Below, in pieces: positions 19,675-30,207 of a stretch of DNA of 64,000 nt. The stretch is taken from assembly GCF_000613885.1 (NCBI RefSeq), contig NZ_BAJV01000016.1:1-64000 (forward strand). The letters are read 5' to 3'. The DNA is from Asaia prunellae JCM 25354. Lineage in GTDB: Bacteria; Pseudomonadota; Alphaproteobacteria; Acetobacterales; Acetobacteraceae. A program made the translations under genes and the position numbers. The notes under the pieces are model-generated. The model had not been told where the DNA came from, ran no database searches, and saw only the letters and a list, made by a program, of their open reading frames with translations. The stretch's first letter is position 1. The number at the start of each line of letters is the position of its first letter.

Positions 19675-20178
19675 TTAGTTCTGACCGGGGGGTGTACCCA
19701 TGGCCTGCATCAATGCGGTCACCTGTTCCGGATGGGTATGAAACAGGGCGACATTGCTCGGGTTGGGGGCTGGAAAACCGGCAGGCAGGGTCTGTCCATT
19801 TGTTGCAGCCAGGGTCATGCCGAATGCGGTAATGCCCATGGTGAAGCTTTCAGGCGTAAAGCCGTGCGCGTTAAGTATCTCTGGTACGCCAGGAGTTGAG
19901 GCAATCTGGCTGATCGTCTGCTGCAGGGAGAGTCGGGTCGAGTTTGGCGGGCGTATATTGGCTGCCTGAAGGGCCTGCAAGGTTTCAGCGGCGCGAGGCA
20001 GAAAATCACCAGGCAAGGTGTACCTCAGCCCGGTTTCAATATCGGCGCGCATGGCGGGTGAAAGTGCCTGTTGCTGGCTCTGTGGCGCATTCTGCGCCAC
20101 TGTCTGGGCCATGAGCGGCGTCGTGCCGAGCATAACAATACCCAGGGCCGCAGCTCCGGTTTTGATGAAATGGCTCAT
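19675..20178 (-). CDS. Secreted hypothetical protein
   Basis: The 167-residue protein starts MSHFIKTG with a Sec signal peptide (LGIVMLGTTPLMAQT) and a Gln/Ala-rich mature N-terminus. The rest is mixed helical (LSPAMRADIETGLRY, GVPEILNAHGFTPESF) with no recognised domain and no cysteines. ATG 20178 shares its A with the stop of the upstream aminopeptidase gene (TGATG), so expression is coupled. Periplasmic location is inferred from the signal. Confidence 0.7.
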   Translation of the reverse strand: MSHFIKTGAAALGIVMLGTTPLMAQTVAQNAPQSQQQALSPAMRADIETGLRYTLPGDFLPRAAETLQALQAANIRPPNSTRLSLQQTISQIASTPGVPEILNAHGFTPESFTMGITAFGMTLAATNGQTLPAGFPAPNPSNVALFHTHPEQVTALMQAMGTPPGQN

Positions 20179-21419
20179 CAGACCCATTCTCCCTTACGCA
20201 TGAGAGGTGTTCTTTCACCGTCCTTGTGAATACCGTCCAGATCGATTTCGGCAGAGCCTATCATCCAGTCAATATGGATCATGCTTGTATTGACGCCACG
20301 CGCAGCGAGCTCCTCTGGCGTTGCTCCCTCGGTGTTGAGCATGCATTTGGTATAGGCTTGCCCAAGCGCAATATGGCTTGATGCGTTCTCATCGAACAAT
20401 GTGTTCCGGAACAGGATGCCTGTATCAGAAATGGGAGAGGCATGAGGGACGAGTGCGACTTCACCGAGTCTGGCAGCCCCCTCATCGCTGTCGAGAATAC
20501 GTTGCAAGGCCTCTTCGCCTTTGCTGGCATGGGCTTCGACGATACGTCCTCCGGCAAAGGTCACGCGTATATCGTCGATAAGCGTTCCCTGATGAAAGAG
20601 TGGCTTCGTGCTGGCCACATGACCGCTGACGCGATGGCTATGGGGTGTTGTAAAGACTTCTTCGGTCGGAATATTGGGATTGCACTCGATGCCGTTTGTG
20701 GTGCGTTCTGCACCTCCGGCCCAGGCGTGGCCATCGGCGAGTCCGACCAGAAGATCCGTACCTGGCCCGGTAAAATGCAGGGAGTCGAAACGGCGTTCAT
20801 TCAACATGGCGGCCTTGGCATGAAGAAGAGCGTTATGCTGCTTCCAGGCCACAACCGGATCGGGCGTATCTAGACGTGAAGAGGCGAAAATCGCGTCCCA
20901 CAGGCGTGATTGTGCCTCATCGCTTGGCAGATCCGGGAAAACCTGAGCCGCCCAGCTTCTCGTGGCATAGGCTACGATTGTCCAGTTTGTGTCGAAGCGG
21001 GTAATGATTTCCATTGCTTCGCGGTTGACACGCGAAGCGGCGCGGCTGGCGCGAGAGACCCGACCGGGGTCCTGTCCGTTCAGCAGGGTGGGATTGGCGC
21101 CGGTAATGGCGAGTCTTGCTGCACCCTCACGGTAAGCCCGTGCAATGCCGTCCGCCATCCAGGCCGCACTTGTGTCGAGGCTTTCATCGGACGCGAAGCG
21201 ATAACGGGCGAGAGTGGTCTCATCATCGCTGTAATGCGTGGTTACCAGACTTGCCCTGGCGCGATAGGCGTGTTCGGTCAGGCGTCGAACCAGCGGCACA
21301 GCCTCCAGGGGGGCTGAAATAATCAGCTCCTGTCCGGGCTGGAGATTGAGGCCGATTCTGACAGCTACTTCACCGAGTCTGTCCAGGCGTTCGGCGAAGG
21401 GAAGAGCGGTAGCGGACAT
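20178..21419 (-). CDS. M29-family aminopeptidase
   Basis: This matches the thermophilic aminopeptidase (M29, AmpT/AmpS) family: co-catalytic metallo-exopeptidases that remove N-terminal residues in the cytoplasm. Conserved segments are TNGIECNPNIPTEEVFTTPH, LGEVALVPHASPIS and NTLFDENASSHIALGQAY, supplying the Glu/His/Asp/Tyr metal and catalytic residues, and a C-terminal SMIHIDWMIGS. The start at 21419 (MSATALPF) has CAGGAG upstream; an ATG nine codons earlier is less likely. Length is 413 residues. Confidence 0.93.
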   Translation of the reverse strand: MSATALPFAERLDRLGEVAVRIGLNLQPGQELIISAPLEAVPLVRRLTEHAYRARASLVTTHYSDDETTLARYRFASDESLDTSAAWMADGIARAYREGAARLAITGANPTLLNGQDPGRVSRASRAASRVNREAMEIITRFDTNWTIVAYATRSWAAQVFPDLPSDEAQSRLWDAIFASSRLDTPDPVVAWKQHNALLHAKAAMLNERRFDSLHFTGPGTDLLVGLADGHAWAGGAERTTNGIECNPNIPTEEVFTTPHSHRVSGHVASTKPLFHQGTLIDDIRVTFAGGRIVEAHASKGEEALQRILDSDEGAARLGEVALVPHASPISDTGILFRNTLFDENASSHIALGQAYTKCMLNTEGATPEELAARGVNTSMIHIDWMIGSAEIDLDGIHKDGERTPLMRKGEWV

Positions 21420-21477
21420 CAGAAGTCTCCTGGGGGCTATGTCCATTCTGGATCAGTGCCGGGGTGAAACCGGATTT

Positions 21478-21762
21478 TTAGTCGCTGAAGGTCTCGGCGT
21501 GATGGGCGCGACGTGGCGTCCGCCGCGGTCTTTCCTGACGGGAGGGCTTGTCGCGACTACCTTGTTTATCGTCACGCGAAGCTGTGCGTATCTCGACCTC
21601 AAGTTCGCGAATGCGACGCTGGACGCTCTCTTTCAGCGCGGGAGAGGTATGCGGCTTCATTGTCGCCAGCGTTTCCTTGAGGTCGCGAAGCTGTTTCTGC
21701 TTTTCCGCGAGATTGCGGCGGATCGGCTGGTTGTCGGAGAGCTGTCCGATATGGGAGCGCAT
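21478..21762 (-). CDS. Small charged hypothetical protein
   Basis: This 94-residue frame has a helical N-terminal half (RRNLAEKQKQLRDLKETLATM, coiled-coil-like) and a disordered Arg/Pro/Ser-rich tail (RPRRTPRRAHH). I recognise no family. A GAAGAG lies before the ATG. It sits alone between a hairpin at 21812-21854 and the aminopeptidase gene. Coding status is likely but unproven. Confidence 0.5.
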   Translation of the reverse strand: MRSHIGQLSDNQPIRRNLAEKQKQLRDLKETLATMKPHTSPALKESVQRRIRELEVEIRTASRDDKQGSRDKPSRQERPRRTPRRAHHAETFSD

Positions 21763-21811
21763 GGTCGAATCTCTTCATATTGCTCTGGTTCTTGCCAGAG
21801 GATGTCACTTG

Positions 21812-21854
21812 AATCGGCCCAAAAGGCGCGGGATCGCGCCCTTTTGGGCCGATT
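21812..21854 (-). terminator. Long hairpin downstream of hisC
   Basis: A 15-bp perfect stem (AATCGGCCCAAAAGG with CCTTTTGGGCCGATT) is extended inward by CGCG/CGCG. It lies 36 nt after the hisC stop on the minus strand, with no strong T-run. It probably ends the ankyrin-hisC transcript. Confidence 0.65.
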
Positions 21855-21889
21855 TGGCTTTTGTCAGAAGGCCAGGAAGGCGCCGGAAG

Positions 21890-22956
21890 TCAGCGCGGTG
21901 TCAGACCCATGGAGGCAAGAGCCTCAATCAGCCTGTCCATTTCCTGGTCTGTGCCGATCGTGATGCGTAGCCAGTCGCGAATACGAGGCGCACTGAGCTG
22001 TCGTACGATGATATGGCGTTCCCGCAATCCCGTCAGCAATTTGTCAGCCTGATGGGCAGGATGATGTATAAGAACGAAATTGGCACAGGATGGCAGAATG
22101 TCAAAGCCCAACCCGGCTAGGCTTTGTACAAAACGCCCGCGCGTGGCCATGACCTGACGGGTCTTTTGCGTCAGCCAGGAGCTGTCGGCAATCGCTGCGG
22201 CGGCACCTGCCTGGGCGATGCGACTGAGCGGATAGGAATTGAAGCTGTCTTTTACCCGTACAAGACCTTCGATCAGATCGGGATGACCGACGGCATAGCC
22301 AACCCTCAACCCGGCCAGGGCACGGGATTTCGACAATGTCTGAACGACGAGGATATTGTCGTGTTCCTCGGTCAGGCGGATGGCGGACTGGGCGCCGAAA
22401 TCGACATAGGCCTCATCGACAATGATTGTCCGGTCAGGCTGAAGTGTGGCGAGACGTGACAGGGAGTCGAGCGACAAGGCGTGGCCGGTATTGGCGTTCG
22501 GGTTGGCGATCGCAATGCCACCACAGGGAACCGTATAATCCTCAATGTCGATCTCGAAACGGTCATTGAGGGGAATTTCCTGATAAGGCTGACCGAAGAG
22601 GCCGCAATAGACAGGATAGAAGCCATAACTTACGTCGGCGAAAAGCATTGGAGCGCCGGTGAGACCAGTGCCCTGAAGGCGTGGGCCAGCACTTCATCCG
22701 ACCCGTTGCCGACAAAGACACGTTCCTCTGTCGTGCCGTAGGTTGAAGCGATAACCCGACGGAGGTCACGGGCTGTCGGATCAGGATAGAGGCGAAGCGT
22801 ATCATCGCAGCTGTCCTTCATGGCATCGAGTGCGGCAGGGCTCGGACCATAAGGCAGTTCGTTTGTGTTGAGCTTGAGAATGTCAACAAAATGGGGCTGC
22901 TCGCCTGGAATATATGGATGCAGCTCAGAGACAATCGGATTCCAGAAGCGGCTCAT
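21890..22956 (-). CDS. hisC: Histidinol-phosphate aminotransferase HisC, frameshifted
   Basis: HisC is a PLP-dependent class I/II aminotransferase of histidine (and often aromatic) biosynthesis. Signatures are [41 protein letters not shown] and the PLP-lysine motif [16 protein letters not shown]. The frame breaks near 22656: adding one C to the minus-strand ACCGGC gives [23 protein letters not shown]. The break is probably a sequencing deletion. The repaired length of about 356 residues is normal. The start shares ATGA with the stop of the upstream ankyrin gene. Confidence 0.9.
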
Positions 22957-23489
22957 AACGGTATCACAGTGTCGGAAGTGAAAAGATGGCTCTGGCCGTG
23001 GCTTTCCGCGATATCGCGCACTGAGAGCCCTTCGGCATCGCGCTGGTTGGGGTCCGCGCCATGGGACAGCAGCAGCCGCACCATGTCCTGTCTGCCGAAC
23101 ATGACGGCGAACATGAGCGGCGTGCGCCCCAGATGACTCGGAATATCAAGTTTGGCATTGGCGCTTATCAGAAGCTCGGCAACGGCCAGATGGCCCTTGA
23201 AGGCGACGCCAGAGAGGGCTGTCGCCCCCTTGGCATCCTGCATGTCTGGATCTGCTCCTCGTTCAAGGAGGAGGGCCGTTGCGGGCAACACGCCGTTATA
23301 GGCCGCCACGATGAGGGCCGTGTAGCCACGGCTGTCCTGGGCATCCACGACCATGCCGGCATCAAGAAAACGGGTCAGCATTTCTGTATCGCCCAGGCGT
23401 GCGGCATCAATGAAGAGTGCCGTAATCTGTTCGGACGAAAAACTGCCTGCTGGCATCATCTCTGTCATGGAAGGGCCTGAAACTGTCAT
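22953..23489 (-). CDS. Ankyrin-repeat protein
   Basis: This 178-residue protein has about four ankyrin units ([29 protein letters not shown], with [20 protein letters not shown] and [28 protein letters not shown] matching the consensus). There is no signal peptide, so a cytoplasmic protein-binding role is likely; the partner is unknown. The start is ATG 23489 or ATG 23468. It is translationally coupled to hisC. Confidence 0.9.
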   Translation of the reverse strand: MTVSGPSMTEMMPAGSFSSEQITALFIDAARLGDTEMLTRFLDAGMVVDAQDSRGYTALIVAAYNGVLPATALLLERGADPDMQDAKGATALSGVAFKGHLAVAELLISANAKLDIPSHLGRTPLMFAVMFGRQDMVRLLLSHGADPNQRDAEGLSVRDIAESHGQSHLFTSDTVIPL

Positions 23490-23574
23490 GGTGAAGGCAG
23501 GATAGCTTACCCCTTGCCGATCAGGAAGCGTGACACCTTCTTTTCTTCTTTACGGGCCTTCCATGCGTTTACGG

Positions 23575-24585
23575 TCAGGCAAGTCTGAGGCACTGGCCAC
23601 GCTCGGGAATGATGAAGCGGGATTCCGGCAGTCCCAGGGTTGCCAGACAGTGCCTGAGGCGGCCGCCTGGTTCCCAGTAACCTTCATCAGTAAGCTGGAA
23701 TGTGCCGAAATGCATGGCAACAGCCTGACGGACGTGAAGAAGGGTCGCTGCTTCGACGGCCTGTTCCGGGGTCATATGCACTGATTGCATGAGAGAGGCC
23801 GGTTCGTAGGCGCCTATCGGAAGCAGGGCAAAATCCGGAGCGCCCAGACGCGCATGGATGGCTTGCCAGTGATGGCCGTGCGCCGTGTCTCCGGCGAACA
23901 GCAGTTTCTGTCTGTGGCTTTCCACGTGAAAACCACTCCAGAGTGCCCGATTCCCGTCAAAGGGGGTGCGGGCTGAGCCATGCAACGCCGGAACCAGCGT
24001 AATGGCAATCTTGTCGACTGGCAGTCGATCCCACCAGTCCATTGTGATCACTCTGGAGAAGGCAAGACCATTGAGATGACGTCTGTTGCCCAAGGGGGCA
24101 ATGCAGAGCGGCTGGTCGCGGCGAGCGATGCGCCTGAGGGTTGGTCTGTCCAGATGGTCGTAATGACAATGGGAGACAAGGACGATGTCGATCTTTGGAA
24201 TCTGAGCGAAACCCAGACCCGGGGGTACTACCCGTTTGGGGCCGAAATGACGGAACGGCGAGCAGCGCTGGGAAAGGATGGGGTCGGTCAGGAGGGTAAG
24301 AGGACGTTGTCCCGCCCGGCCGATACGCAGCAGAAAACTGGAGTGGTTGATAAAGCTGACGGAGAACTCTCCCGGCTCCAGCGCAGGCAGGGCATCCGGC
24401 GGGTTGGTCGCGACGTCGTCAGGCCATCGGGGGCGCAGGCTCATCTGCCATGAAAGAATGCTCCTGAAGCGTGGCTCCCTGTCTTCACGCGGCGGCGCGA
24501 CGACGAGGGGAGGGGAAAGACGATAAGAAGGAGGGTTCTGAAAGGCGTGACCGTCGCAATGGTCCGATTTCGGAAAAGGATGCAC
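23575..24585 (-). CDS. Metallo-beta-lactamase-fold hydrolase (NAPE-PLD/UlaG-like)
   Basis: The zinc-binding signature HCHYDHLD is at about residue 140, with LFAGDTAHG and MHFGTF supplying later ligands. The N-terminal HAFQNPPSYR and NHSSFLLRIG ... LLTDPILSQRCSP match the NAPE-hydrolysing phospholipase D-like group of MBL-fold proteins. The substrate is unknown; membrane phospholipid or a phosphodiester is possible. The 336-residue frame from ATG 24585 keeps the conserved N-terminus. It is monocistronic on the minus strand, divergent from tkt. Confidence 0.9.
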   Translation of the reverse strand: MHPFPKSDHCDGHAFQNPPSYRLSPPLVVAPPREDREPRFRSILSWQMSLRPRWPDDVATNPPDALPALEPGEFSVSFINHSSFLLRIGRAGQRPLTLLTDPILSQRCSPFRHFGPKRVVPPGLGFAQIPKIDIVLVSHCHYDHLDRPTLRRIARRDQPLCIAPLGNRRHLNGLAFSRVITMDWWDRLPVDKIAITLVPALHGSARTPFDGNRALWSGFHVESHRQKLLFAGDTAHGHHWQAIHARLGAPDFALLPIGAYEPASLMQSVHMTPEQAVEAATLLHVRQAVAMHFGTFQLTDEGYWEPGGRLRHCLATLGLPESRFIIPERGQCLRLA

Positions 24586-24972
24586 GGCAAATCCTGCAAA
24601 TTTTCGTGTGGTCGAGCAGTCGTGAAGAGTTTGGCTCTAGCACAATGTGGGTAATGAGCGTTTTATGCGCAACGCAATGTATTGCCAGGCCGGTAGGTTT
24701 CAGTTTGATGTCAATGCTGTCGGGGTTGTGAAGGCAATATGTGCGGCGCGGCGGAACATCGTCAGGCCATAGGCGTATGGTAAGGTGTTCTCGTGATCGT
24801 CTCCCCATGGTCAGGCCATGTGAGGTGAGTGCGGTCATAAACTCTGCGAAGTCGCCTATGCGAAAAGGATCCCTGGTGGGGTTGTATCAGGCAGCAAACC
24901 GGTCTTGAACATTGATGTCTGTCCGGCGGATGGTTTTCCATCGCAGAGAGTTAATTCGGAGGTCGATTTTTG
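24586..24972. other. Intergenic region upstream of tkt
   Basis: This 387-nt gap lies between the divergent MBL-fold gene and tkt. The only element I can assign is the tkt ribosome binding site GGAGG at 24958-24962. The promoters of both genes should lie here, but I cannot place them, and no frame in the gap looks coding. Confidence 0.5.
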
Positions 24973-27092
24973 ATGCGTTCTTTATGCAACCCGTCCGCGT
25001 TCGGCGCGGAAACAGGTGGAGCGGCTGGCGCCAGTGTCTCTGACATCGCACAGCTGAGCATCAACACCATCCGCACCCTGTCGATGGATGGTGTGGAGAA
25101 GGCCGATTCAGGTCATCCGGGAACGGCGATGGCGCTCGCTCCTGTCATGTATGCACTTTGGCAGAATGATCTGAAATATGATCCTGCAGATCCGCTCTGG
25201 CCGGCGCGCGACCGCTTTGTCCTGTCAGTTGGTCATGCCTCGATGCTGCTGTATTCGACAATCTATCTCACCGGCATCCGCGATGTTGCGAAAGACAAGG
25301 TTCTTGATACACCGTCGCTGACCCTCGAAGACCTCAAGCAGTTCCGTCAGCTCAATTCCAAGACACCGGGTCATCCCGAGTTCCGCCACACGGCGGGCAT
25401 CGAAACCACCACCGGGCCACTTGGTCAGGGTTGTGGTAACTCGGTTGGTATGGCGATGGCTGAGAAATATCTCGCCGCCCATTACAATCGCCCGGGTTTC
25501 GATCTCTTTGACTACCATACATATGTGTTCTGTGGTGACGGCGACATGATGGAAGGCGTTTCGTCCGAAGCGGCTTCCATGGCTGGGCATCTGGGTCTGG
25601 GCAATCTGATCTGGCTGTATGACTCCAACCAGATTTCGATCGAAGGCTCCACGGATCTCGCCTTTACAGAAAACGTCGCTGAACGTTTCCGCGCCTATAA
25701 ATGGCACGTTGTGACCGTCAACGACGTCAACGACCTTGCTGCTGTCGGCAAGGCTCTTGAAGAAGCACGTTCGGTCAAGGATCGTCCGAGCCTGATCGTC
25801 ATGCATACGGTTATCGGCTTTGGTGCGCCCAAAAAGGCCGGTACGGCCTCCGCTCATGGTGAGCCGCTCGGCGAGGAAGAAATCGCTGGTGCCAAGAAAG
25901 CCTATCACTGGCCCTGGACCGATGCCTTCCATGTTCCTGAAGGTGTGCTCGAGCACTTCCAGGAAGGTCTGGGCAAGCGTGGTGCCAAGCGCGTGCCGAC
26001 TGGCATGCATTGTTTGATCGTTATACCAGTGAATATCCGAAGGAAGCTGCTGAACTGCGTGCGATCTTCGAGCGTCGTCTGCCGGAAGGCTGGGACAAGG
26101 ATATTCCGAAATGGGATGCCGATCCGAAAGGTGTTGCCTCGCGTGCCAGCTCGGGCAAGGTCATCAATGCCGTTGCCAAGAACCTGCCATGGATGATGGG
26201 CGGATCAGCCGATCTCTCGCCGTCAACCAAGACCAATCTCACCTTTGAAGGGGCAGGGTCCTTCCAGCCGCCGCAGTGGGGAGGGACCTACGCCGGTCGC
26301 AATGTGCATTTCGGTATTCGCGAACATGCAATGGGGTCGATTTGCAACGGTCTGGCATTGGCCGGTCTGCGCTCTTACGGATCGGGCTTCCTGATCTTCT
26401 CGGATTACATGAAGGCGCCGATCCGCCTGTCGGCTCTCATGGAGCTGCCGGTCATCTATATCTTCACCCATGACTCTATTGGTGTTGGTGAAGATGGGCC
26501 GACCCATCAGCCGATCGAGCAGCTTGCCCAGCTGCGCGCAACGCCGGGTATCATGACGATCCGTCCGGGTGACGCGAACGAAGTGTCCGAAGCCTGGCGT
26601 ACGCTTATCCCGCAGACGCATAAGCCTGCTGTGCTGATCCTCAGCCGCCAGAATCTGCCGACGCTGGACCGTAGCAAATATGCCTGCGCTTCGGGTGTCG
26701 CAAAGGGCGCTTATGTGCTTGCAAGCTGTGAAGGCAAGCCGGATGTCATCCTGATGGCTTCCGGTTCGGAAGTCTCTCTGGTGGTTGATGCCTATGAGAA
26801 GCTTACGGCAGAGGGCATCAAGGCCCGTGTCGTGTCTTTCCCGTCCTTCGATCTCTTCGAAGAGCAGGATCAGGCTTACAGGGACAGCGTGCTGCCGCCT
26901 GACGTCAAGGGACGCGTGGCTGTCGAACAGGCTGCTGCTTTCGGCTGGGATCGTTACACAGGTATTGGCGGGTCAATCATCGCCATGAACAGCTTTGGTG
27001 CTTCTGCGCCGCTCAAGAGCCTGCTTACCAAATTCGGCTTCACGCCGGAGAAGGTATACGACGCAGCTCGCGAGCAGGCTGCTCGCAAATAA
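24973..27092 (+). CDS. tkt: Transketolase, frameshifted
   Basis: This thiamine-diphosphate enzyme moves two-carbon units in the pentose phosphate pathway, the main sugar route in acetic acid bacteria. Motifs are KADSGHPGTAMALAP, GPLGQG, the ThDP motif CGDGDMMEG ... NLIWLYDSN, and GIREHAMGSICNG. The frame breaks near 25994: adding one G to GTGCC gives KRVADWHALFDRYTSEYP. The repaired protein is about 706 residues, slightly longer than usual because of an N-terminal extension. ATG 24973 has GGAGG upstream. It heads the pentose-phosphate cluster. Confidence 0.93.
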
Positions 27093-27248
27093 GACGACTA
27101 CCGGGGCCCGGTCGCTTCCTCGGCGGTCGGGCTCCTGAGGGCCATAGCGTGCTTTGGCCCCCTCTTATGAGGTCAGGGTCGGAAGGCCGACCTGAGCTGA
27201 GGCGGGTGTCCACAGGGAACCCGTCAGGTGGACAGACAGGAGTACGTC
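27093..27248 (+). other. Structured gap between tkt and tal-pgi
   Basis: This 156-nt spacer contains several consecutive inverted repeats: ACCGGGGCCCGGT (27100-27112), GAGGGCCA paired with TTGGCCCCCTC (27137-27164), TCAGGGTCGG with CCGACCTGA (27173-27194), and GTCCAC with GTGGAC before the ribosome binding site. No T-run follows any of them. They may be RNA processing or stability elements that set the tkt to tal-pgi ratio. Confidence 0.45.
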
Positions 27249-30116
27249 ATGGACGTCGAACAGAAGCAGGGTGCCGCTACAGGCGGGAACCCGCTGCGTG
27301 ATCTTTCCAATTATGGCCAGTCACCCTGGCTGGACTTCATCCAGAGATCCTATACTGCCGATGGCAGCCTCAAGAAGCTGGTTGATGAAGACGGCCTTCG
27401 CGGCGTCACCTCCAACCCGGCCATTTTCGAAAAGGCCATGGGGTACGGTACGGATTACGATGCACAGATCAAGGATCTGCTGGCAAAGGAAATCCTCTCC
27501 CCTGGTGAACTCTACGAGAAGCTCGCCATCACCGACATTCAGGCAACTGCCAAGGTCATGCACCCGGTCTTCGTGAAGACCAAGGGTCTCGACGGCTATG
27601 TGAGCCTTGAAGTGTCGCCCTATCTCGCTTTCGAGACGAAGGCCACAGCCGACGAAGCACGTCGTCTTTGGGCTGCCGTCAGCGAAGAAAACCTGATGAT
27701 CAAGATCCCGGGCACGCCCGAAGGGATCCCGGCATTCCAGGAAGTCACGTCTGAAGGCATCAGCGTCAACGTCACGCTTCTCTTCTCACTCGAAGCCTAC
27801 AAGAATGTTCTTGAAGCCTATATCAAGGGCCTCGAAATCCGCCATGCCGCGGGCAAGGACATCAGTAAAATTGCCAGCGTTGCCTCATTCTTCGTGTCAC
27901 GTATTGACGGCAAGATTGACGGTGCCATTGATCGCCGCGTCAAGGAAGGCGACAAGGACGCTGAGGCTCTCAAGGCTCTGCGTGGCAAGGTAGCCATCGC
28001 GAACGCCAAGGTTGCTTATCAGCATTATCTTGAAGTCACGGCTTCCGAGCGCTGGAAGAAGCTGGCCGCAGCCGGTGCCAATCCCCAGCGTCTGCTCTGG
28101 GCCTCGACTGGGACCAAGGACAAGACCTTCTCCGACGTTCTCTATGTTGAAGAACTGATCGGTAAAGACACGGTCAACACCATTCCGCCCGCAACCTTTG
28201 ACGCCTTCCGTGATCACGGCAAGCTTCGCGCCAGCCTGACCGAAAACGTCGAGGACGCCTTCAAGGTGATCGAACAGCAGGCCAAGCTTGGTCTCGACCT
28301 CGATGGCGTGACCAAGACCCTTGTAACAGAAGGCTGCGCTTCGTTCTGCGACGCTTTCGACCAGCTGCTTGGGGCGGTAGCAAACAAGCAGGCCACGTTT
28401 CTCGGGTCCAAACTGATCGAGCAGAAGGCTGACCTTCCGGCTGATCTGAAAACTGCTTCTGATGCAGTTCTCGAAGACTGGCGCAAGACCGGCAAGGGCC
28501 GTAAGCTCTGGGCCAAGGACGCCTCTGTCTGGACTGGCGGTGACGAGGCCAGCTGGCTGAAATGGCTCGATATCGTTGATGAGCGTCTGGCTCATGTTTC
28601 CGAGCTCGAAGCTTTTGCCAGCGAAGTCAAGGCCAAGGGTTTCAGCGACGTGCTGTTGCTGGGTATGGGTGGTTCGAGCCTTGGTCCGGAAGTGATTGCC
28701 GAGACCTTTGGTCAGATCGCAGGCTTCCCGAAGCTGCATGTGCTCGACAGCACGGATCCCCAGCAGGTCAAGACATTTGAAAATGCTGTAGACCTCAGAA
28801 AGACGCTCTTCATCGTTTCGTCCAAGTCTGGCGGCACGCTGGAACCGAACATTTTGAAGGCCTATTTCTTTGCCGCGGCTGAGAAGGCGCTTGGCTCGGC
28901 TCCGGGTGCCCATTTTGTGGCCGTGACCGATCCCGGCTCTCATATGGAGCAGGTTGCGAAGAGCGACGGGTTCTGGAAGATCTTCTACGGTGAGAAGCAG
29001 ATTGGTGGCCGTTTCTCGGTACTGTCCAATTTCGGTCTCGTCCCGGCAGCTGCTGCTGGTCTGAACGTTCGCGCCTTCCTCGAGTCAGCGCTGCGTTCGG
29101 TGAAAAGCGCTTCTGCCAGTACGCCGCCGGCACAGAACACCGCGCTTCAGCTGGGTGCTATTCTTGGTGCCGCTGCAACGAAGTTCGGCCGCGACAAGGT
29201 GACCATCATCGCTTCGCCCGCGATCTACGATCTGGGCGCCTGGCTCGAGCAGCTTCTGGCTGAATCGACCGGCAAGAAGGGCACAGGGCTTATCCCGATT
29301 GATGACGAGACTCTCGGTGCACCGGGCGTCTACGGCAAGGATCGTGTGTTTGCCTATCTGCGTCTGACAGGTGCAGCCTGCCCGAACCAGGAAAAGGCCA
29401 TCGCCGCTCTCGCGGCGGCTGGTGAGCCGGTTGTAACCATTGATCTTGCAGACAAGCTCGATATCGCCCAGGCATTTTTCCACTGGGAATATGCCACAGC
29501 GGTTGCAGGTTCGGTACTGGAGATCGATCCGTTCGATCAGCCAGATGTCGAGTTCAGCAAGATCGAAACCAAGAAGCTCACAACTGCCTTCAACGAGACG
29601 GGCAAGCTTCCGTCTGAGACCCCGTTCGCGACATCGGGTGCGTTCGAGTTCTTTGCTGATGCAAACAATGCCAAGGCTCTTGGCAATGGTGATGCTCTGG
29701 CAATCCTGAAGGCGCATTTCGGCCGCGTGAAGGCGGGTGATTATGTGGGTGTTCTGGCCTATGTGGAACGCGATCTGAAGACACGCGAGTGGATCCAGAA
29801 CGTACGCCTCGCTCTGCGCGACCAGCTCAAGGTGGCAACGGCAGCAGAATTTGGCCCGCGCTTCCTGCATTCGACCGGTCAGGCCTATAAGGGTGGCCCT
29901 GACAGCGGCGTGTTCCTGCAGATTACTGTGGACGATCATGCTGATCTGGCCGTGCCGGGTGAACGCTTCACTTTCAGTGTTGTGAAGGCTGCCCAGGCAC
30001 GTGGTGATTTTGATGTGCTCTCCGAGCGTGGCCGTCGTGCCCTGCGCGTGCATATCAAGGGACCGCTTGAAGCTGGCCTCGCCGAACTGGCGACAGTCAT
30101 CAAGAAGGCCGTCTGA
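27249..30116 (+). CDS. tal-pgi: Bifunctional transaldolase / glucose-6-phosphate isomerase
   Basis: This is a 955-residue fusion. Residues 1-~370 are transaldolase (GVTSNPAIFEKAM, NLMIKIPGT with the Schiff-base Lys, VNVTLLFS). Residues ~400-955 are phosphoglucose isomerase (LLLGMGGSSLGPEV, IVSSKSGGTLEPN). The fusion is known in Gluconobacter-type bacteria and links the pentose phosphate pathway to fructose-6-P/glucose-6-P interconversion. ATG 27249 has AGGAG upstream. An intrinsic terminator follows the stop, so gnd may have its own promoter. The frame is intact. Confidence 0.96.
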   Translation: MDVEQKQGAATGGNPLRDLSNYGQSPWLDFIQRSYTADGSLKKLVDEDGLRGVTSNPAIFEKAMGYGTDYDAQIKDLLAKEILSPGELYEKLAITDIQATAKVMHPVFVKTKGLDGYVSLEVSPYLAFETKATADEARRLWAAVSEENLMIKIPGTPEGIPAFQEVTSEGISVNVTLLFSLEAYKNVLEAYIKGLEIRHAAGKDISKIASVASFFVSRIDGKIDGAIDRRVKEGDKDAEALKALRGKVAIANAKVAYQHYLEVTASERWKKLAAAGANPQRLLWASTGTKDKTFSDVLYVEELIGKDTVNTIPPATFDAFRDHGKLRASLTENVEDAFKVIEQQAKLGLDLDGVTKTLVTEGCASFCDAFDQLLGAVANKQATFLGSKLIEQKADLPADLKTASDAVLEDWRKTGKGRKLWAKDASVWTGGDEASWLKWLDIVDERLAHVSELEAFASEVKAKGFSDVLLLGMGGSSLGPEVIAETFGQIAGFPKLHVLDSTDPQQVKTFENAVDLRKTLFIVSSKSGGTLEPNILKAYFFAAAEKALGSAPGAHFVAVTDPGSHMEQVAKSDGFWKIFYGEKQIGGRFSVLSNFGLVPAAAAGLNVRAFLESALRSVKSASASTPPAQNTALQLGAILGAAATKFGRDKVTIIASPAIYDLGAWLEQLLAESTGKKGTGLIPIDDETLGAPGVYGKDRVFAYLRLTGAACPNQEKAIAALAAAGEPVVTIDLADKLDIAQAFFHWEYATAVAGSVLEIDPFDQPDVEFSKIETKKLTTAFNETGKLPSETPFATSGAFEFFADANNAKALGNGDALAILKAHFGRVKAGDYVGVLAYVERDLKTREWIQNVRLALRDQLKVATAAEFGPRFLHSTGQAYKGGPDSGVFLQITVDDHADLAVPGERFTFSVVKAAQARGDFDVLSERGRRALRVHIKGPLEAGLAELATVIKKAV

Positions 30117-30124
30117 GACTGACG

Positions 30125-30160
30125 CAATCCGCCCCGCTCCGACGGGGCGGATTGTTTTTT
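30125..30160 (+). terminator. Terminator after tal-pgi
   Basis: CAATCCGCCCCG pairs perfectly with CGGGGCGGATTG around a CTCCGA loop, followed by TTTTTT. It is a strong intrinsic terminator, 8 nt after the stop. Confidence 0.93.
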
Positions 30161-30207
30161 GACGTGGTAGTTAGAGGGCACAGGAAAACTGTGCAGGAGT
30201 TTTAAAG

